Positions 25,120 through 33,577 of a DNA stretch of 64,000 bases are shown here, one piece after another. The stretch is from the NCBI RefSeq assembly GCF_007559435.1, contig NZ_VMBP01000001.1, positions 248,001-312,000 of the forward strand, in the 5' to 3' direction. The notes beneath the pieces were generated by a model, which worked only from the letters and a program-made list of their open reading frames with translations, had not been told where the DNA came from and did no database searches. The translations under genes and the position numbers were made by a program. The stretch comes from Ancylobacter moscoviensis. GTDB taxonomy: Bacteria > Pseudomonadota > Alphaproteobacteria > Rhizobiales > Xanthobacteraceae. Numbering within the stretch: position 1 is the stretch's first letter; each line of letters starts with the position of its first letter.

Positions 25120-25602
25120 ATGGCCACCATCACCGTGCCGGCCCACCAGAAGGGCGACGTGCTCGTCGACTACGAGGACAAGAAGTTCGAGGACGTGAAG
25201 GCCGCCCCCGGCGAGAAGGCGCTCGTCACCTTCCACACCGTCGCCTTCGAGGGCTCGATCGGCCTGGTGAACCTCCTGCAGGCCTCGCGGCTGATCCAGA
25301 AGGGCTTCGAGACCTCGGTGCTGCTCTACGGACCCGGCGTGACGCTCGGCGTGCAGCGCGGCTTCCCCAAGCTCGGCGACGAGGCCTTCCCCGGCCATCT
25401 CAACTTCAACGGCCGCATCGAGAAGATCATCAATGACGGCGGCAAGGTCTATGCCTGCCGCTTCGCCCTGCAGGCGCTCTACGGCCATGGCGAGGGCGCG
25501 CTGATCCCCGGCGTCATCCCGATCTCGCCGCTCGACGTGCTCGACATCGTGCTCGTCCACCGCCGCGACAACGCCTTCATGCTCCACACGTGGACGCTGT
25601 GA
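25120..25602 (+). CDS. MSMEG_0572/Sll0783 family nitrogen starvation response protein
   Basis: First gene of the Nit1C cluster, 160 residues. It belongs to the small family named after Mycobacterium MSMEG_0572 and Synechocystis Sll0783, found almost only in this cluster. Blocks include [40 protein letters not shown] and [19 protein letters not shown]. The fold resembles DsrE-like proteins by its alternating strand-helix pattern, but I do not assert that. Its biochemical role is unknown; the Synechocystis gene is induced by nitrogen starvation. ATG 25120 has AAGGAGAG seven bases upstream. Confidence 0.88.
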   Translation: MATITVPAHQKGDVLVDYEDKKFEDVKAAPGEKALVTFHTVAFEGSIGLVNLLQASRLIQKGFETSVLLYGPGVTLGVQRGFPKLGDEAFPGHLNFNGRIEKIINDGGKVYACRFALQALYGHGEGALIPGVIPISPLDVLDIVLVHRRDNAFMLHTWTL

Positions 25603-25642
25603 CCCGGACGCTGTAGGCGCCGAACCGCTCAGGGAGGCCGCG

Positions 25643-26695
25643 ATGGCCGAGAAGCGTATCGTGAGGGTGGGCGCGGTGCAGATCGCGCCCGACCTCGACA
25701 GCCTGGAGGGCACGCTCACCCGCGTGCTCGCCGCGCTGGACGAGGCGGCGGGGAAGGGCGCGCAGCTCGTGGTGTTCCCCGAGACCTTCGTGCCCTGGTA
25801 CCCCTATTTCTCCTTCGTGCTCCCGCCGGTGCTGACCGGGGCGGAACATCTGCGGCTCTACGACAACGCGGTCATCGTCCCCGGGCCGGTGACGGAGGCC
25901 GTCGGCGCCGCCGCCCGCCGGCTCGGCGTGGTGGTCGTGCTCGGGGTGAACGAGCGCGACCACGGCTCGCTCTACAACACCCAGCTCATCTTCGACGCCG
26001 ATGGCAGCCTCAAGCTCAAGCGCCGCAAGATCACCCCGACCTTCCACGAGCGGATGATCTGGGGCCAGGGCGACGGCGCGGGGCTGAAGGCGGTCGACAC
26101 GGCGGTCGGCAAGGTCGGCGCGCTGGCCTGCTGGGAGCACTACAACCCGCTCGCCCGCTACGCGCTGATGGCGCAGCACGAGGAGATCCACGTCGCGCAG
26201 TTCCCCGGATCGCTGGTGGGACCGATCTTCGCCGAGCAGATCGAGGTGACGATCCGCCACCACGCGCTGGAATCGGGCTGCTTCGTGGTCAATGCCACCG
26301 GCTGGCTCACCGACGAGCAGATCGCCCGCATCGCGCCGGAGGAGAAGCTGCGCAAGGCGCTGACCGGCGGCTGCATGACGGCGATCGTCTCGCCCGAGGG
26401 CAGCCATGTAGTGCCACCGCTGACCTCCGGCGAGGGCATCCTCATCGCCGATCTCGACATGGGCCTCATCACCAAGCGCAAGCGGATGATGGATTCGGTC
26501 GGCCATTACGCCCGGCCGGAGCTGCTCAGCCTCAACCTCGACAACCGGCCCGCCGTGCCCGTGCACGCCGGCGCTTTCCCCGTCCAGACAGGGAGTGCTT
26601 CCGATGAAACCGATGGACCCGGCGACCAATCTCGCGCCGATGCCGACGGAGCACCTGATCAACGAGTTGCAGTCCTACGGGGTGCGGCTCGTTGA
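25643..26695 (+). CDS. Nit6803-type nitrilase (Nit1C cluster nitrilase)
   Basis: Hydrolyses a nitrile to a carboxylic acid and ammonia. It has 350 residues. The catalytic triad is Glu47 ([13 protein letters not shown]), Lys129 ([12 protein letters not shown]) and Cys163 ([17 protein letters not shown]). These blocks are those of the Synechocystis Nit6803 group, which acts on aliphatic and aromatic nitriles in vitro. In Nit1C bacteria the cluster is needed for growth on low cyanide. The last 30 codons overlap the radical SAM gene by 92 bp in another frame and look like low-complexity extension ([13 protein letters not shown]), longer than the overlaps elsewhere in the operon. Confidence 0.93.
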   Translation: MAEKRIVRVGAVQIAPDLDSLEGTLTRVLAALDEAAGKGAQLVVFPETFVPWYPYFSFVLPPVLTGAEHLRLYDNAVIVPGPVTEAVGAAARRLGVVVVLGVNERDHGSLYNTQLIFDADGSLKLKRRKITPTFHERMIWGQGDGAGLKAVDTAVGKVGALACWEHYNPLARYALMAQHEEIHVAQFPGSLVGPIFAEQIEVTIRHHALESGCFVVNATGWLTDEQIARIAPEEKLRKALTGGCMTAIVSPEGSHVVPPLTSGEGILIADLDMGLITKRKRMMDSVGHYARPELLSLNLDNRPAVPVHAGAFPVQTGSASDETDGPGDQSRADADGAPDQRVAVLRGAAR

Positions 26696-27740
26696 TCCCA
26701 AGGCCGGAGCGGAGAGCCGGCGCGGCGGCGCCGGTCCTTCCGATCACAAGGCGCTGACCCTCGACGGCATGACGGTGATGGTGCCGGTGCACACCGCCCC
26801 GGCCTTCGACAGCCCGTACCTCGTCGAGAAGCCCGACGCCTACGGGCGAAGCCGCATCAGCCGCGACGGGCTGGTGATCGGCGAGGTGTCCTTCCCGCTG
26901 CAGCCGAAATTCTATGGGCTCTCCACGGCGGACGGCATTCCCTATTCCAAGATCGCCGTGCTGCACGGGCGCGACGTGCTGGCGACCACGGTGCTGCAGA
27001 CCTGCATCCGCTACCAGAGCCGCACCAAGACCTGCCAGTTCTGCGCCATCGGCCAGTCGCTGGCGGCGGGACGCACCATCGAGCGCAAGACCCCGGCGCA
27101 GCTCGCCGAAGTCGCCAAGGCCGCCGTGGAGCTGGACGGCGTGAAGCACATGGTGATGACCACCGGCACGCCGCCGGGCAAGGACCGGGGTGCCGCCATC
27201 CTCACCGAGAGCGCGCAAGCGGTGAAGGCGGCGGTGGACCTGCCCATCCAGGTGCAGTGCGAGCCGCCGGACGATGACGCTTGGTTCGACCGCATGCACG
27301 CGGCAGGCGCCGATGCGCTCGGCATGCATCTGGAGGCCGTCACCGAGGAGGTGCGCGCCCGCATCATGCCCGGCAAGGCGCAGGTCTCGGTGGAGCACTA
27401 TTTCGAAGCCTTCGAGGCCGCCGTGCCGGTGTTCGGGCGCGGGCAGGTCTCCACCTATATCCTCGCCGGGCTCGGCGATACGCGCGAGGACATCCTTTCC
27501 GTCTGCGACCGGCTGACCCGCATCGGTGTCTATCCCTTCGTCGTGCCCTTCGTGCCGATCTCCGGCACGCCGCTGGAAAGCCACAAGACGCCCTCGCCCG
27601 CCTTCATGAATTCCATCCTCGGCCCGCTCTCCGGCATGCTGCTGGCGACCGGGCTGAAGGCGATCGAGGTGAAGGCCGGCTGCGCCAAATGCGGCGCCTG
27701 CTCGGCGCTCTCCACCTATGAGCGGAGGGCCTGCTCGTGA
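26604..27740 (+). CDS. MSMEG_0568 family radical SAM protein
   Basis: 378 residues from ATG 26604 (GGGAG eight bases upstream). Uses S-adenosylmethionine and a 4Fe-4S cluster for a radical reaction of unknown substrate. The cluster motif reads [14 protein letters not shown], that is Cys-x9-Cys-x2-Cys rather than the standard Cys-x3-Cys-x2-Cys. A second group of cysteines ([13 protein letters not shown]) near the C-terminus suggests another cluster or metal site. [15 protein letters not shown] and [15 protein letters not shown] fit the TIM-barrel strands. The gene starts inside the nitrilase frame and ends with a four-base overlap with the next gene. The family occurs only in Nit1C loci as far as I know. 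Confidence 0.9.
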   Translation: MKPMDPATNLAPMPTEHLINELQSYGVRLVDPKAGAESRRGGAGPSDHKALTLDGMTVMVPVHTAPAFDSPYLVEKPDAYGRSRISRDGLVIGEVSFPLQPKFYGLSTADGIPYSKIAVLHGRDVLATTVLQTCIRYQSRTKTCQFCAIGQSLAAGRTIERKTPAQLAEVAKAAVELDGVKHMVMTTGTPPGKDRGAAILTESAQAVKAAVDLPIQVQCEPPDDDAWFDRMHAAGADALGMHLEAVTEEVRARIMPGKAQVSVEHYFEAFEAAVPVFGRGQVSTYILAGLGDTREDILSVCDRLTRIGVYPFVVPFVPISGTPLESHKTPSPAFMNSILGPLSGMLLATGLKAIEVKAGCAKCGACSALSTYERRACS

Positions 27741-28294
27741 TCTTCGAGCCCTTCCGTCCCTTCATCGCAGCCGACTTTCAGGTGAAGTTCGCCACCGTGA
27801 CGTGGGAGCGGCGCTGCGCCGCGCATCTGCGCCGGCAGGTGTTCTGCGAGGAGCAGGGCCTGTTCGACGGCGACGACCGCGACGCCATCGACGAGGCCGC
27901 CATCCCCATCGTCGCCGTCTCCATGCTCGGGCTGGTGGCGGACGACGTGGTCGGCACGGTGCGCATCCACGAGGCCGAGCCGGGCGTGTGGTGGGGCTCG
28001 CGCCTCGCCGTGGCGGCGGATTATCGGAAAGTGGGCGCGCTCGGCGCGGCGCTGATCAGGCTCGCCGTCTCCTCCGCCCATGCGCGCGGCTGTACCCGCT
28101 TCCTCGCCCATGTGCAGGCGCAGAACGGCCTGCTGTTCCGCCGGCTGCACTGGTCCATCGTCGAGGAGAAGGAGCTGCACGGCCGCCCGCATTACCTGAT
28201 GCAGGCGGACCTCGCGCATTACCCGCCGATCCTCGACGCCGAGACCGGCTTCCACGCCCTCGCGCGCAATAGTTTGCCCCGGAAGGCGGCATGA
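27737..28294 (+). CDS. MSMEG_0567/Sll0786 family N-acetyltransferase (GNAT)
   Basis: A 185-residue GNAT-fold protein. It starts at GTG in a four-base overlap with the radical SAM stop. The acetyl-CoA binding region is SRLAVAADYRKVGALGAALIRLAV. The N-terminal RRQVFCEEQGLFDGDDRD is like other amine acetyltransferases. It probably acylates the product or an intermediate of the cluster; the substrate is unknown. Confidence 0.88.
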   Translation: MIFEPFRPFIAADFQVKFATVTWERRCAAHLRRQVFCEEQGLFDGDDRDAIDEAAIPIVAVSMLGLVADDVVGTVRIHEAEPGVWWGSRLAVAADYRKVGALGAALIRLAVSSAHARGCTRFLAHVQAQNGLLFRRLHWSIVEEKELHGRPHYLMQADLAHYPPILDAETGFHALARNSLPRKAA

Positions 28295-28295
28295 G

Positions 28296-29300
28296 ATGAG
28301 CACGCTCGCCCTCACCCCCATCGCTTTCGAGGCCGTCGCGGCGGCGCTGCGCGCTTCCAAGGGCATGGCGGCCAAGGCCGATATCGGGATCGCCGCCGCG
28401 CGGCTCGGATTGAGCGGGGCGGACGCGGTGGCGGTCGGCGACGACTGCGCGGCGATCCCCGACGGCGACGGCTTCCTGCTGCTCGCCATCGAGGGCTTCA
28501 TGAACGGCTTCGTCGCCGGCGACCCATGGTTCGCCGGCTGGTGCGGGGTGATGGTCAACCTCTCCGACATCGCCGCCATGGGCGGGCGGCCGGTCGCCGT
28601 GGTCGACGCAGTCTGGGCGGCCGGCGAGGCGGAGGCCGCGCCGGTGCTGGACGGGCTGCGCGCCGCCTCGCAGCGCTTCGGCGTGCCGGTGGTCGGCGGC
28701 CACACCAACCTCGACACCGACCGGGGCCAGCTTTCCGTCGCCGTGCTCGGGCGGGCATCGAAGCTGCTCACCAGCTTCGACGCCCGGCCCGGCGAGACGC
28801 TGATCGCCGCCATCGACCTGCGCGGACGCTACCGCGAGCCCTTCTCCAACTGGGAGGCGGCGCTGGAGGCCCCGGCCGAGCGCCTGCGCGGCGACCTCGA
28901 ACTCCTGCCCGTCATCGCCGAGAGCGGCCTCTCCCGCGCCGCCAAGGACATCAGTCAGGGCGGGCTCGTCGGCACGGCCGCCATGCTGGCGGAATGCTCC
29001 GGCGTCGGCATCGAGATCGATCTGTCGCGCGTGCCGGCGCCGGAAGGCGTCGATCCCGCGCGCTGGCTGATGAGCTTTCCGAGCTATGGCTACCTGCTCT
29101 CCGCCGCCGCGAATGATGTGCCGGCCATCCTGTCGCTGTTCAAGGGGCGCGGCATCGCCGCATCCGCCATCGGCGCGGTGACGGCGGACCGGCGCGTCAC
29201 CGTGACGAACGGCGCCGCGCGGGAAACCATCTGGGACTTCGCGCAGCGCGCCCTGCTCGGCTGCGGGCCTGTCGCCGCCACGGCGGAGGACGCCGCATGA
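28296..29300 (+). CDS. Sll0787 family AIR synthase-related protein
   Basis: 334 residues with the PurM/HypE/SelD fold. GADAVAVGDDCAAIPDGDGF and MVNLSDIAAMGGRPVAVVDAVW are the ATP and metal loops, and ISQGGLVGTAAMLAECSGVG the C-terminal conserved block. Family members are ATP-dependent and activate an amide or carboxyl oxygen, so a phosphorylated or dehydrated intermediate is likely. Start ATG is one base after the acetyltransferase stop; the end overlaps the next gene by four bases. Confidence 0.88.
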   Translation: MSTLALTPIAFEAVAAALRASKGMAAKADIGIAAARLGLSGADAVAVGDDCAAIPDGDGFLLLAIEGFMNGFVAGDPWFAGWCGVMVNLSDIAAMGGRPVAVVDAVWAAGEAEAAPVLDGLRAASQRFGVPVVGGHTNLDTDRGQLSVAVLGRASKLLTSFDARPGETLIAAIDLRGRYREPFSNWEAALEAPAERLRGDLELLPVIAESGLSRAAKDISQGGLVGTAAMLAECSGVGIEIDLSRVPAPEGVDPARWLMSFPSYGYLLSAAANDVPAILSLFKGRGIAASAIGAVTADRRVTVTNGAARETIWDFAQRALLGCGPVAATAEDAA

Positions 29301-30454
29301 GCCGTTCGCTGCGCATCGCCCTCCTCGCCCATTCCACCAATCCGCGCGGCGGCGTGGCGCACGCGCTGGAACTGGGCGACGCGCTCACCCGGCTCGGCCA
29401 CGAGGCGGTGGTGCACGCGCCCGACCCGAAAGGCGCCGGCTTCTTCCGCCCGAGCCTGTGCCGGACGGTGAGCGTGGCGGCCTCGACGGTGGGCGCCGAT
29501 GTCGCCGAGATGGTGCGCATCCGCGCCGGCGATTATGTCAGCCATTTCGAGGATCCGGCGAACCGGGGCTTCGACATCTTCCACGCGCAGGACGGCATTT
29601 CCGGCAACGCGCTGGCGACGCTGAAGCAGCGCGGCTTCATCCCAGGCTTCGCGCGCACCGTCCACCATGTCGACGCCTTCCGCGACCCCGCGCTGGCCGA
29701 GCTCCAGCGCCGCGCCATCGTGAGCGCCGACCGGCATTTCGTCGTCAGCCGTCTCTGGCAGGGGCTGCTGGCGGAGATGTTCGGGCTTCCGGCGGTCCTC
29801 GTCGGCAACGGCGTCGACACCCGGCGCTTCTCGCCCCTGACCGACGGGCGCGAGCCGCCGCTCGCCGCCCGGCTCGGCCTCGGCGCCGGGCCCATCGTGC
29901 TCGCCGTCGGCGGGGTGGAGGAGCGCAAGAACACGCGGCGCCTGCTCGACGCCTTCGTCCAGCTCCGGGCGATGCACCCGCGCGCCCAGCTCGTCATCGC
30001 CGGCGGCGCCTCGGTGCTCGACCACCACGCCTATCGCGCGGATTTCGAGGCGGCGCTCGCCACTTCCGGCCTGCCGGCCGACGCGGTGATCCGCACCGGC
30101 CCGCTGGCGCAGGACGACATGCCCGCCCTCTACAGGCTGGCCGACGTGCTGGCCTTCGCCTCGGTGAAGGAGGGTTTCGGCCTGGTGGCGCTGGAGGCGA
30201 TGGCCTGCGGCGTGCCGGCGGTGGTGTCGGCCATCGCGCCCTTCACCGAGCATATCGGCGAGGAGGAGGCGGTCTGGTGCGATCCGCTCAGCGCCGGCTC
30301 CATCGCCAACGCGCTGATGCTGGCGCTGAAGCCCGAGACGCGCCGGCGCCTCGCCGCCCTCGGCCCCCCCGCCGCCGCCCGCCACGACTGGGCGACGACC
30401 GCCCGGGCGCACCTGCCCACCTATGAAAGCCTCGCGGAGCCCGCCCATGCGTGA
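29297..30454 (+). CDS. MSMEG_0565 family glycosyltransferase (GT4 fold)
   Basis: 385 residues, GT-B fold. The N-terminal GGVAHALELGDALTRLGHEA and the C-terminal VKEGFGLVALEAMACGVPAV (with the E-x7-E sugar-nucleotide motif) place it in family GT4. It joins the cluster in a subset of Nit1C loci, which suggests the small molecule is glycosylated. The substrate is unknown. The ATG sits in an ATGA overlap with the AIR synthase-related gene. Confidence 0.88.
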   Translation: MSRSLRIALLAHSTNPRGGVAHALELGDALTRLGHEAVVHAPDPKGAGFFRPSLCRTVSVAASTVGADVAEMVRIRAGDYVSHFEDPANRGFDIFHAQDGISGNALATLKQRGFIPGFARTVHHVDAFRDPALAELQRRAIVSADRHFVVSRLWQGLLAEMFGLPAVLVGNGVDTRRFSPLTDGREPPLAARLGLGAGPIVLAVGGVEERKNTRRLLDAFVQLRAMHPRAQLVIAGGASVLDHHAYRADFEAALATSGLPADAVIRTGPLAQDDMPALYRLADVLAFASVKEGFGLVALEAMACGVPAVVSAIAPFTEHIGEEEAVWCDPLSAGSIANALMLALKPETRRRLAALGPPAAARHDWATTARAHLPTYESLAEPAHA

Positions 30455-30462
30455 GACGCCCC

Positions 30463-30750
30463 ATGCCTGAGATGCGCTTCACCATCCGCTGGCCCGACGG
30501 CACGGCCGAGAGCTGCTATTCGCCCTCACTGGTCATCCGGGATTATTTCGCTCCCGGTACGAGCTATCCGCTCGCGGACTTCCTGGAGAAGAGCCGCGAG
30601 GCGCTGACCGTCGCCAGCCAGCGCGTCGAGGCCCGCTACGGCTTCCCCTGCTCGCGCGCCCTGGGCCAGCTCGCCCGCATCGAGGCGGGCGCACGCACCT
30701 TCTCAGCCTTTCCCGATCCCCGCGTCACCGTCGAGGCCTTCGACGCGTGA
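30463..30750 (+). CDS. MSMEG_0570 family nitrogen starvation response protein
   Basis: Small protein of 95 residues, known only from these clusters: MRFTIRWPDGTAESCYSPSL, DYFAPGTSYPLADFLEKSRE and SRALGQLARIEAGA. A GTG at 30451 overlaps the preceding stop, but the family usually begins MPEMRF, so I use ATG 30463. No catalytic residues can be named. Its last codons are duplicated: GCCTTCGACGCGTGA at 30736-30750 recurs at 30752-30766. Confidence 0.85.
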   Translation: MPEMRFTIRWPDGTAESCYSPSLVIRDYFAPGTSYPLADFLEKSREALTVASQRVEARYGFPCSRALGQLARIEAGARTFSAFPDPRVTVEAFDA

Positions 30751-30785
30751 AGCCTTCGACGCGTGACGCCCTGGAGATTCCTGTG

Positions 30786-32042
30786 ATGAACGAGAACCGC
30801 ATCGAGCACTACCCGGTGGTCATCGTCGGCGGCGGTCAGGCCGGCCTGTCGACGAGCCATCACCTGCGCGCGCAGGGCATCGACCATCTGGTGCTGGAGA
30901 AGCACAAGGCGATGCATGCGTGGGCGACCCAGCGCTGGGACAATTTCTGCCTGGTGACGCCGAACTGGCAGTGCGACCTGCCGGGGCATCCCTATCAGGG
31001 CGACAACCCCGACGGCTTCATGAAGAAGGACGAGATCCTCGCCTATCTCGCCGGCTTCCGCGCCAGGGTCGATCCGCCGATCCGCGAGGGCGTCACCGTC
31101 CGCCGGGTGAGCGCGCGCGCCGGGGGCGGCTTCCATGTCTCGACCACCTCGGGCGAGGTGAGCGCCGACAATGTGGTGGTCGCCTCCGGCGGCTATCACG
31201 AGCCGATCGTGCCGCGCATGGCCGAGCGCCTGCCGGGCGCCGTCGCGCAGATCCATTCCGCCGAGTACCGCAACGCCGGGCAGCTCCCCGCGGGCGCGGT
31301 GCTGGTGGTGGGCTCGGGCCAGTCCGGCGCGCAGATCGCCGAGGACCTGCACCTCGCCGGGCGCAAGGTGTTCCTGGCGGTGGGCAACGCCCCGCGCTGC
31401 GCCCGCTTCTACCGCGGCCGCGACGTCGTCGCCTGGCTCGCCGACATGGGCTATTACGACATGCCGGTGGAGGAGCACCCCCTGCGCGAGGGCGTGCGCG
31501 ACAACACCAACCACTATGTGACCGGCCGCGACGGCGGGCGCGACATCGACCTGAGGAAGTTCGCCGCCGAGGGCATGGAGCTCTACGGCGCGCTGCGCGA
31601 CTATGACGGCGGGCGGCTGGTGTTCGACACCAATCTGCGCGCGGCGCTGGACGACGCCGACCGCACCTATAACGGCATCAACGCCGCCATCGACACCCAC
31701 ATCGCCGCCCATAACGTCGCCGCGCCGCCGCCCTCGGTCTACGAACCGGTCTGGCAGCCGGCGGGCGAGCGGGAGACGCTGGACCTCGCCTCGTCCGGCA
31801 TCGCCGCCATCGTCTGGTGCATCGGCTTCCGCCCGGATTTCCGCTGGCTCGACGCGCCCGTCTTCAACGGCGCCGGCCATCCCCAGCACCGGCGCGGGGT
31901 GACGGCGCGCGAAGGCGTCTATTTCATCGGCCTGCCCTGGCTGCACACCTGGGGCTCCGGCCGCTTCGGCAGCGTGGGGCGCGACGCCGAGCACATCGTC
32001 GCCCACATCGCCGCCCGCACGCTGAAGGAAAGCGCGGCATGA
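30786..32042 (+). CDS. MSMEG_0569 family flavin-dependent oxidoreductase
   Basis: 418 residues, like flavin-containing monooxygenases. FAD binding is in YPVVIVGGGQAGLSTSHHLRA, NADPH binding in GAVLVVGSGQSGAQIAEDLH, and the last part has IGLPWLHTWGSGRFGSVGRD. It may oxidise nitrogen or carbon of the cluster's product. ATG 30786 is preceded by GGAG; its stop overlaps the LnmK-like gene by four bases (ATGA). Confidence 0.9.
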   Translation: MNENRIEHYPVVIVGGGQAGLSTSHHLRAQGIDHLVLEKHKAMHAWATQRWDNFCLVTPNWQCDLPGHPYQGDNPDGFMKKDEILAYLAGFRARVDPPIREGVTVRRVSARAGGGFHVSTTSGEVSADNVVVASGGYHEPIVPRMAERLPGAVAQIHSAEYRNAGQLPAGAVLVVGSGQSGAQIAEDLHLAGRKVFLAVGNAPRCARFYRGRDVVAWLADMGYYDMPVEEHPLREGVRDNTNHYVTGRDGGRDIDLRKFAAEGMELYGALRDYDGGRLVFDTNLRAALDDADRTYNGINAAIDTHIAAHNVAAPPPSVYEPVWQPAGERETLDLASSGIAAIVWCIGFRPDFRWLDAPVFNGAGHPQHRRGVTAREGVYFIGLPWLHTWGSGRFGSVGRDAEHIVAHIAARTLKESAA

Positions 32043-32926
32043 ACGTGGCCGTCTCCCCCGACACGCTGCCCGGCGCCGACGCGGCGGCAGGGATCGCCAC
32101 CGTCGAGACGGTGCGGCTCGGCATGCCGCATCTGGCGCTGGGCGGCCTGTCGGAGAGCTGGCTCATGAAGGATCTCGGCCACCGCCACTGGATGCTGCTG
32201 GCGCGCATGGCGGGACGGGCGGTGCCGGATTTCCGCGACGGCGACGGCGCGCCGGTCTACGCCGCCTTCTCGGCGCTGTCGGTGACCGGGGCGGACTTCG
32301 CGGCGCTCGGCGAGAACGACCTTCTCACCATCCGCTCCGGGATCGCGCGGGTCTCGCGCACCCAGTGCGCCAGCCGCCATGCGCTCAGCCGCGCCGGGCA
32401 GCCGGTGGGCGAGGTCGAGCTCGTCTCGGCCTTCGTGCGCCGGGCGAACGGCGGCGGCAATCATACCGTTGCCCGCGTGGCGCTGGACGGCTTCCCCCCG
32501 GCCGCCGCGCCGATGGCGGACGGCCTTGCCGGGCTGGCGGCGGAAATGCGCGCGGGCCGCCGCCGGGAGCATCTCGGCTTCGACCTCGCCGAACCCGCGA
32601 CGGGCGGGGCCTTCGACATCGATCGATCCCTCGAGATCGACCCTTGCCCGGCGCAGGACTTCAACGGCGCCGGCTTTCTCTATTTCTCCAGCTTCGTCGC
32701 CTTCGTCGACCGGGCCGAATGGCATTTCGACAACCGCCGGGCCGCCCGCCCCACCACGCTGCGGCGCGACGTGTTCTTCCACGCCAATATCGACCCCGGC
32801 GAGCGGCTGCGGGTGCGCTGGCTGGCGGAGCGGCGCGACGGGGGAAGGCTCGCCCATCGCTGCCGGCTGGAACGCCTGGGCGACGGCGCGCGCCTCGCCG
32901 ATGCCTTCACCCTGCGGGCCTTGTGA
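32039..32926 (+). CDS. LnmK-like / Pnap_2097 family double hot-dog protein
   Basis: 295 residues. The N-terminal MPHLALGGLSESWLMKDLGHRHWMLLAR block and the C-terminal DFNGAGFLYFSSFVAFVDRAEW block are those of the LnmK / Pnap_2097 group, in which LnmK of leinamycin synthesis is a bifunctional acyltransferase and decarboxylase loading an acyl carrier protein. Here it overlaps the flavoprotein stop by four bases, so it is translated as part of the Nit1C run. No acyl carrier protein or polyketide gene is visible. It may act on a CoA ester instead. Family assignment is from recognised blocks; the function here is unknown. Confidence 0.72.
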   Translation: MNVAVSPDTLPGADAAAGIATVETVRLGMPHLALGGLSESWLMKDLGHRHWMLLARMAGRAVPDFRDGDGAPVYAAFSALSVTGADFAALGENDLLTIRSGIARVSRTQCASRHALSRAGQPVGEVELVSAFVRRANGGGNHTVARVALDGFPPAAAPMADGLAGLAAEMRAGRRREHLGFDLAEPATGGAFDIDRSLEIDPCPAQDFNGAGFLYFSSFVAFVDRAEWHFDNRRAARPTTLRRDVFFHANIDPGERLRVRWLAERRDGGRLAHRCRLERLGDGARLADAFTLRAL

Positions 32927-32999
32927 GGGAGAGGCGACCCGCTCGCCGACATGCGGACGGCCAATGTCATCCGGCTGTGAGAAATCGTACGAAAGCCCG

Positions 33000-33028
33000 T
33001 TGCATTCGCCGCGCGGCTGGGGCATAGA
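33000..33028 (+). promoter_or_regulatory. Predicted promoter of tRNA-Gly
   Basis: TTGCAT (33000-33005) and CATAGA (33023-33028) with a 17-bp spacer; expected start is about 40 bases before the mature tRNA. Confidence 0.5.
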
Positions 33029-33077
33029 GACGGCCCGTTCGGGGCGGCAACCAATGCCGGATCGGACGACGGAGCGA

Positions 33078-33152
33078 GCGGGTGTAGCTCAGGGGTAGAG
33101 CACAACCTTGCCAAGGTTGGGGTCGTGGGTTCGAATCCCATCGCCCGCTCCA
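33078..33152 (+). tRNA. tRNA-Gly (anticodon GCC)
   Basis: Acceptor GCGGGTG (33078-33084) pairs with CGCCCGC (33142-33148); one G-T pair. D arm TAGCTCAGGGGTAGAGCA, anticodon loop CTTGCCAAG with GCC at 33110-33112, T arm GGTTCGAATCC, discriminator T and encoded CCA. It decodes GGC and GGU. Confidence 0.97.
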
Positions 33153-33182
33153 AAATTTCAAGCCTATCGATAGATTTGACGC

Positions 33183-33202
33183 AAGCCGCCAAAGGGCGGC
33201 TT
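33183..33202 (+). terminator. Intrinsic terminator after tRNA-Gly
   Basis: Stem AAGCCGCC / GGCGGCTT with a four-base loop, followed by TGTTGTTT, 31 bases after the tRNA end. Confidence 0.75.
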
Positions 33203-33577
33203 TGTTGTTTCCGGCGTGGTGACCAGCAAGGCGGCTGTGCTCACCAACTCCCCGCCTGTGGATAACCGCCGTTTCCCCTCACGAAACGAAGGGCGTCACC
33301 TTCCGGCTGCGGATGATGCCCGCGCCATTCCGTGATCGCAGGGCCGCCGCCGCTCCGAGCGGTCAGCCATCGGGACGTCCCCGCCCGCACGGAGGGCACG
33401 GAAAGCCGTGTTCGCTTTGCGCTGAATCGGCGGCCGCTGGAGCCCTGCCGATCCCGAGGGGGAGGCCAAGGGGTCTTGCCTTGTTCACCGCATCGCCGCG
33501 CGATGGCGTGAGCCGACGGGCCCAGGCGGCCGACGCCGATGTTCCCACCAGGGCATAAGGGTCATGCGAAACGACGA
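33203..33577. other. 375-bp stretch without a supported gene
   Basis: Between the tRNA-Gly terminator and the stop of the YhdH-like gene. The only open frame (81 codons from 33313) is arginine- and proline-rich with no ribosome site or recognisable feature. I see no repeat or second copy of the tRNA end. It may be the scar at the edge of the catabolic region that follows. Confidence 0.4.

Noticed and set aside
33313-33558. 81-codon frame after tRNA-Gly
   Set aside because: No ribosome site, Arg/Pro-biased, no recognisable feature.
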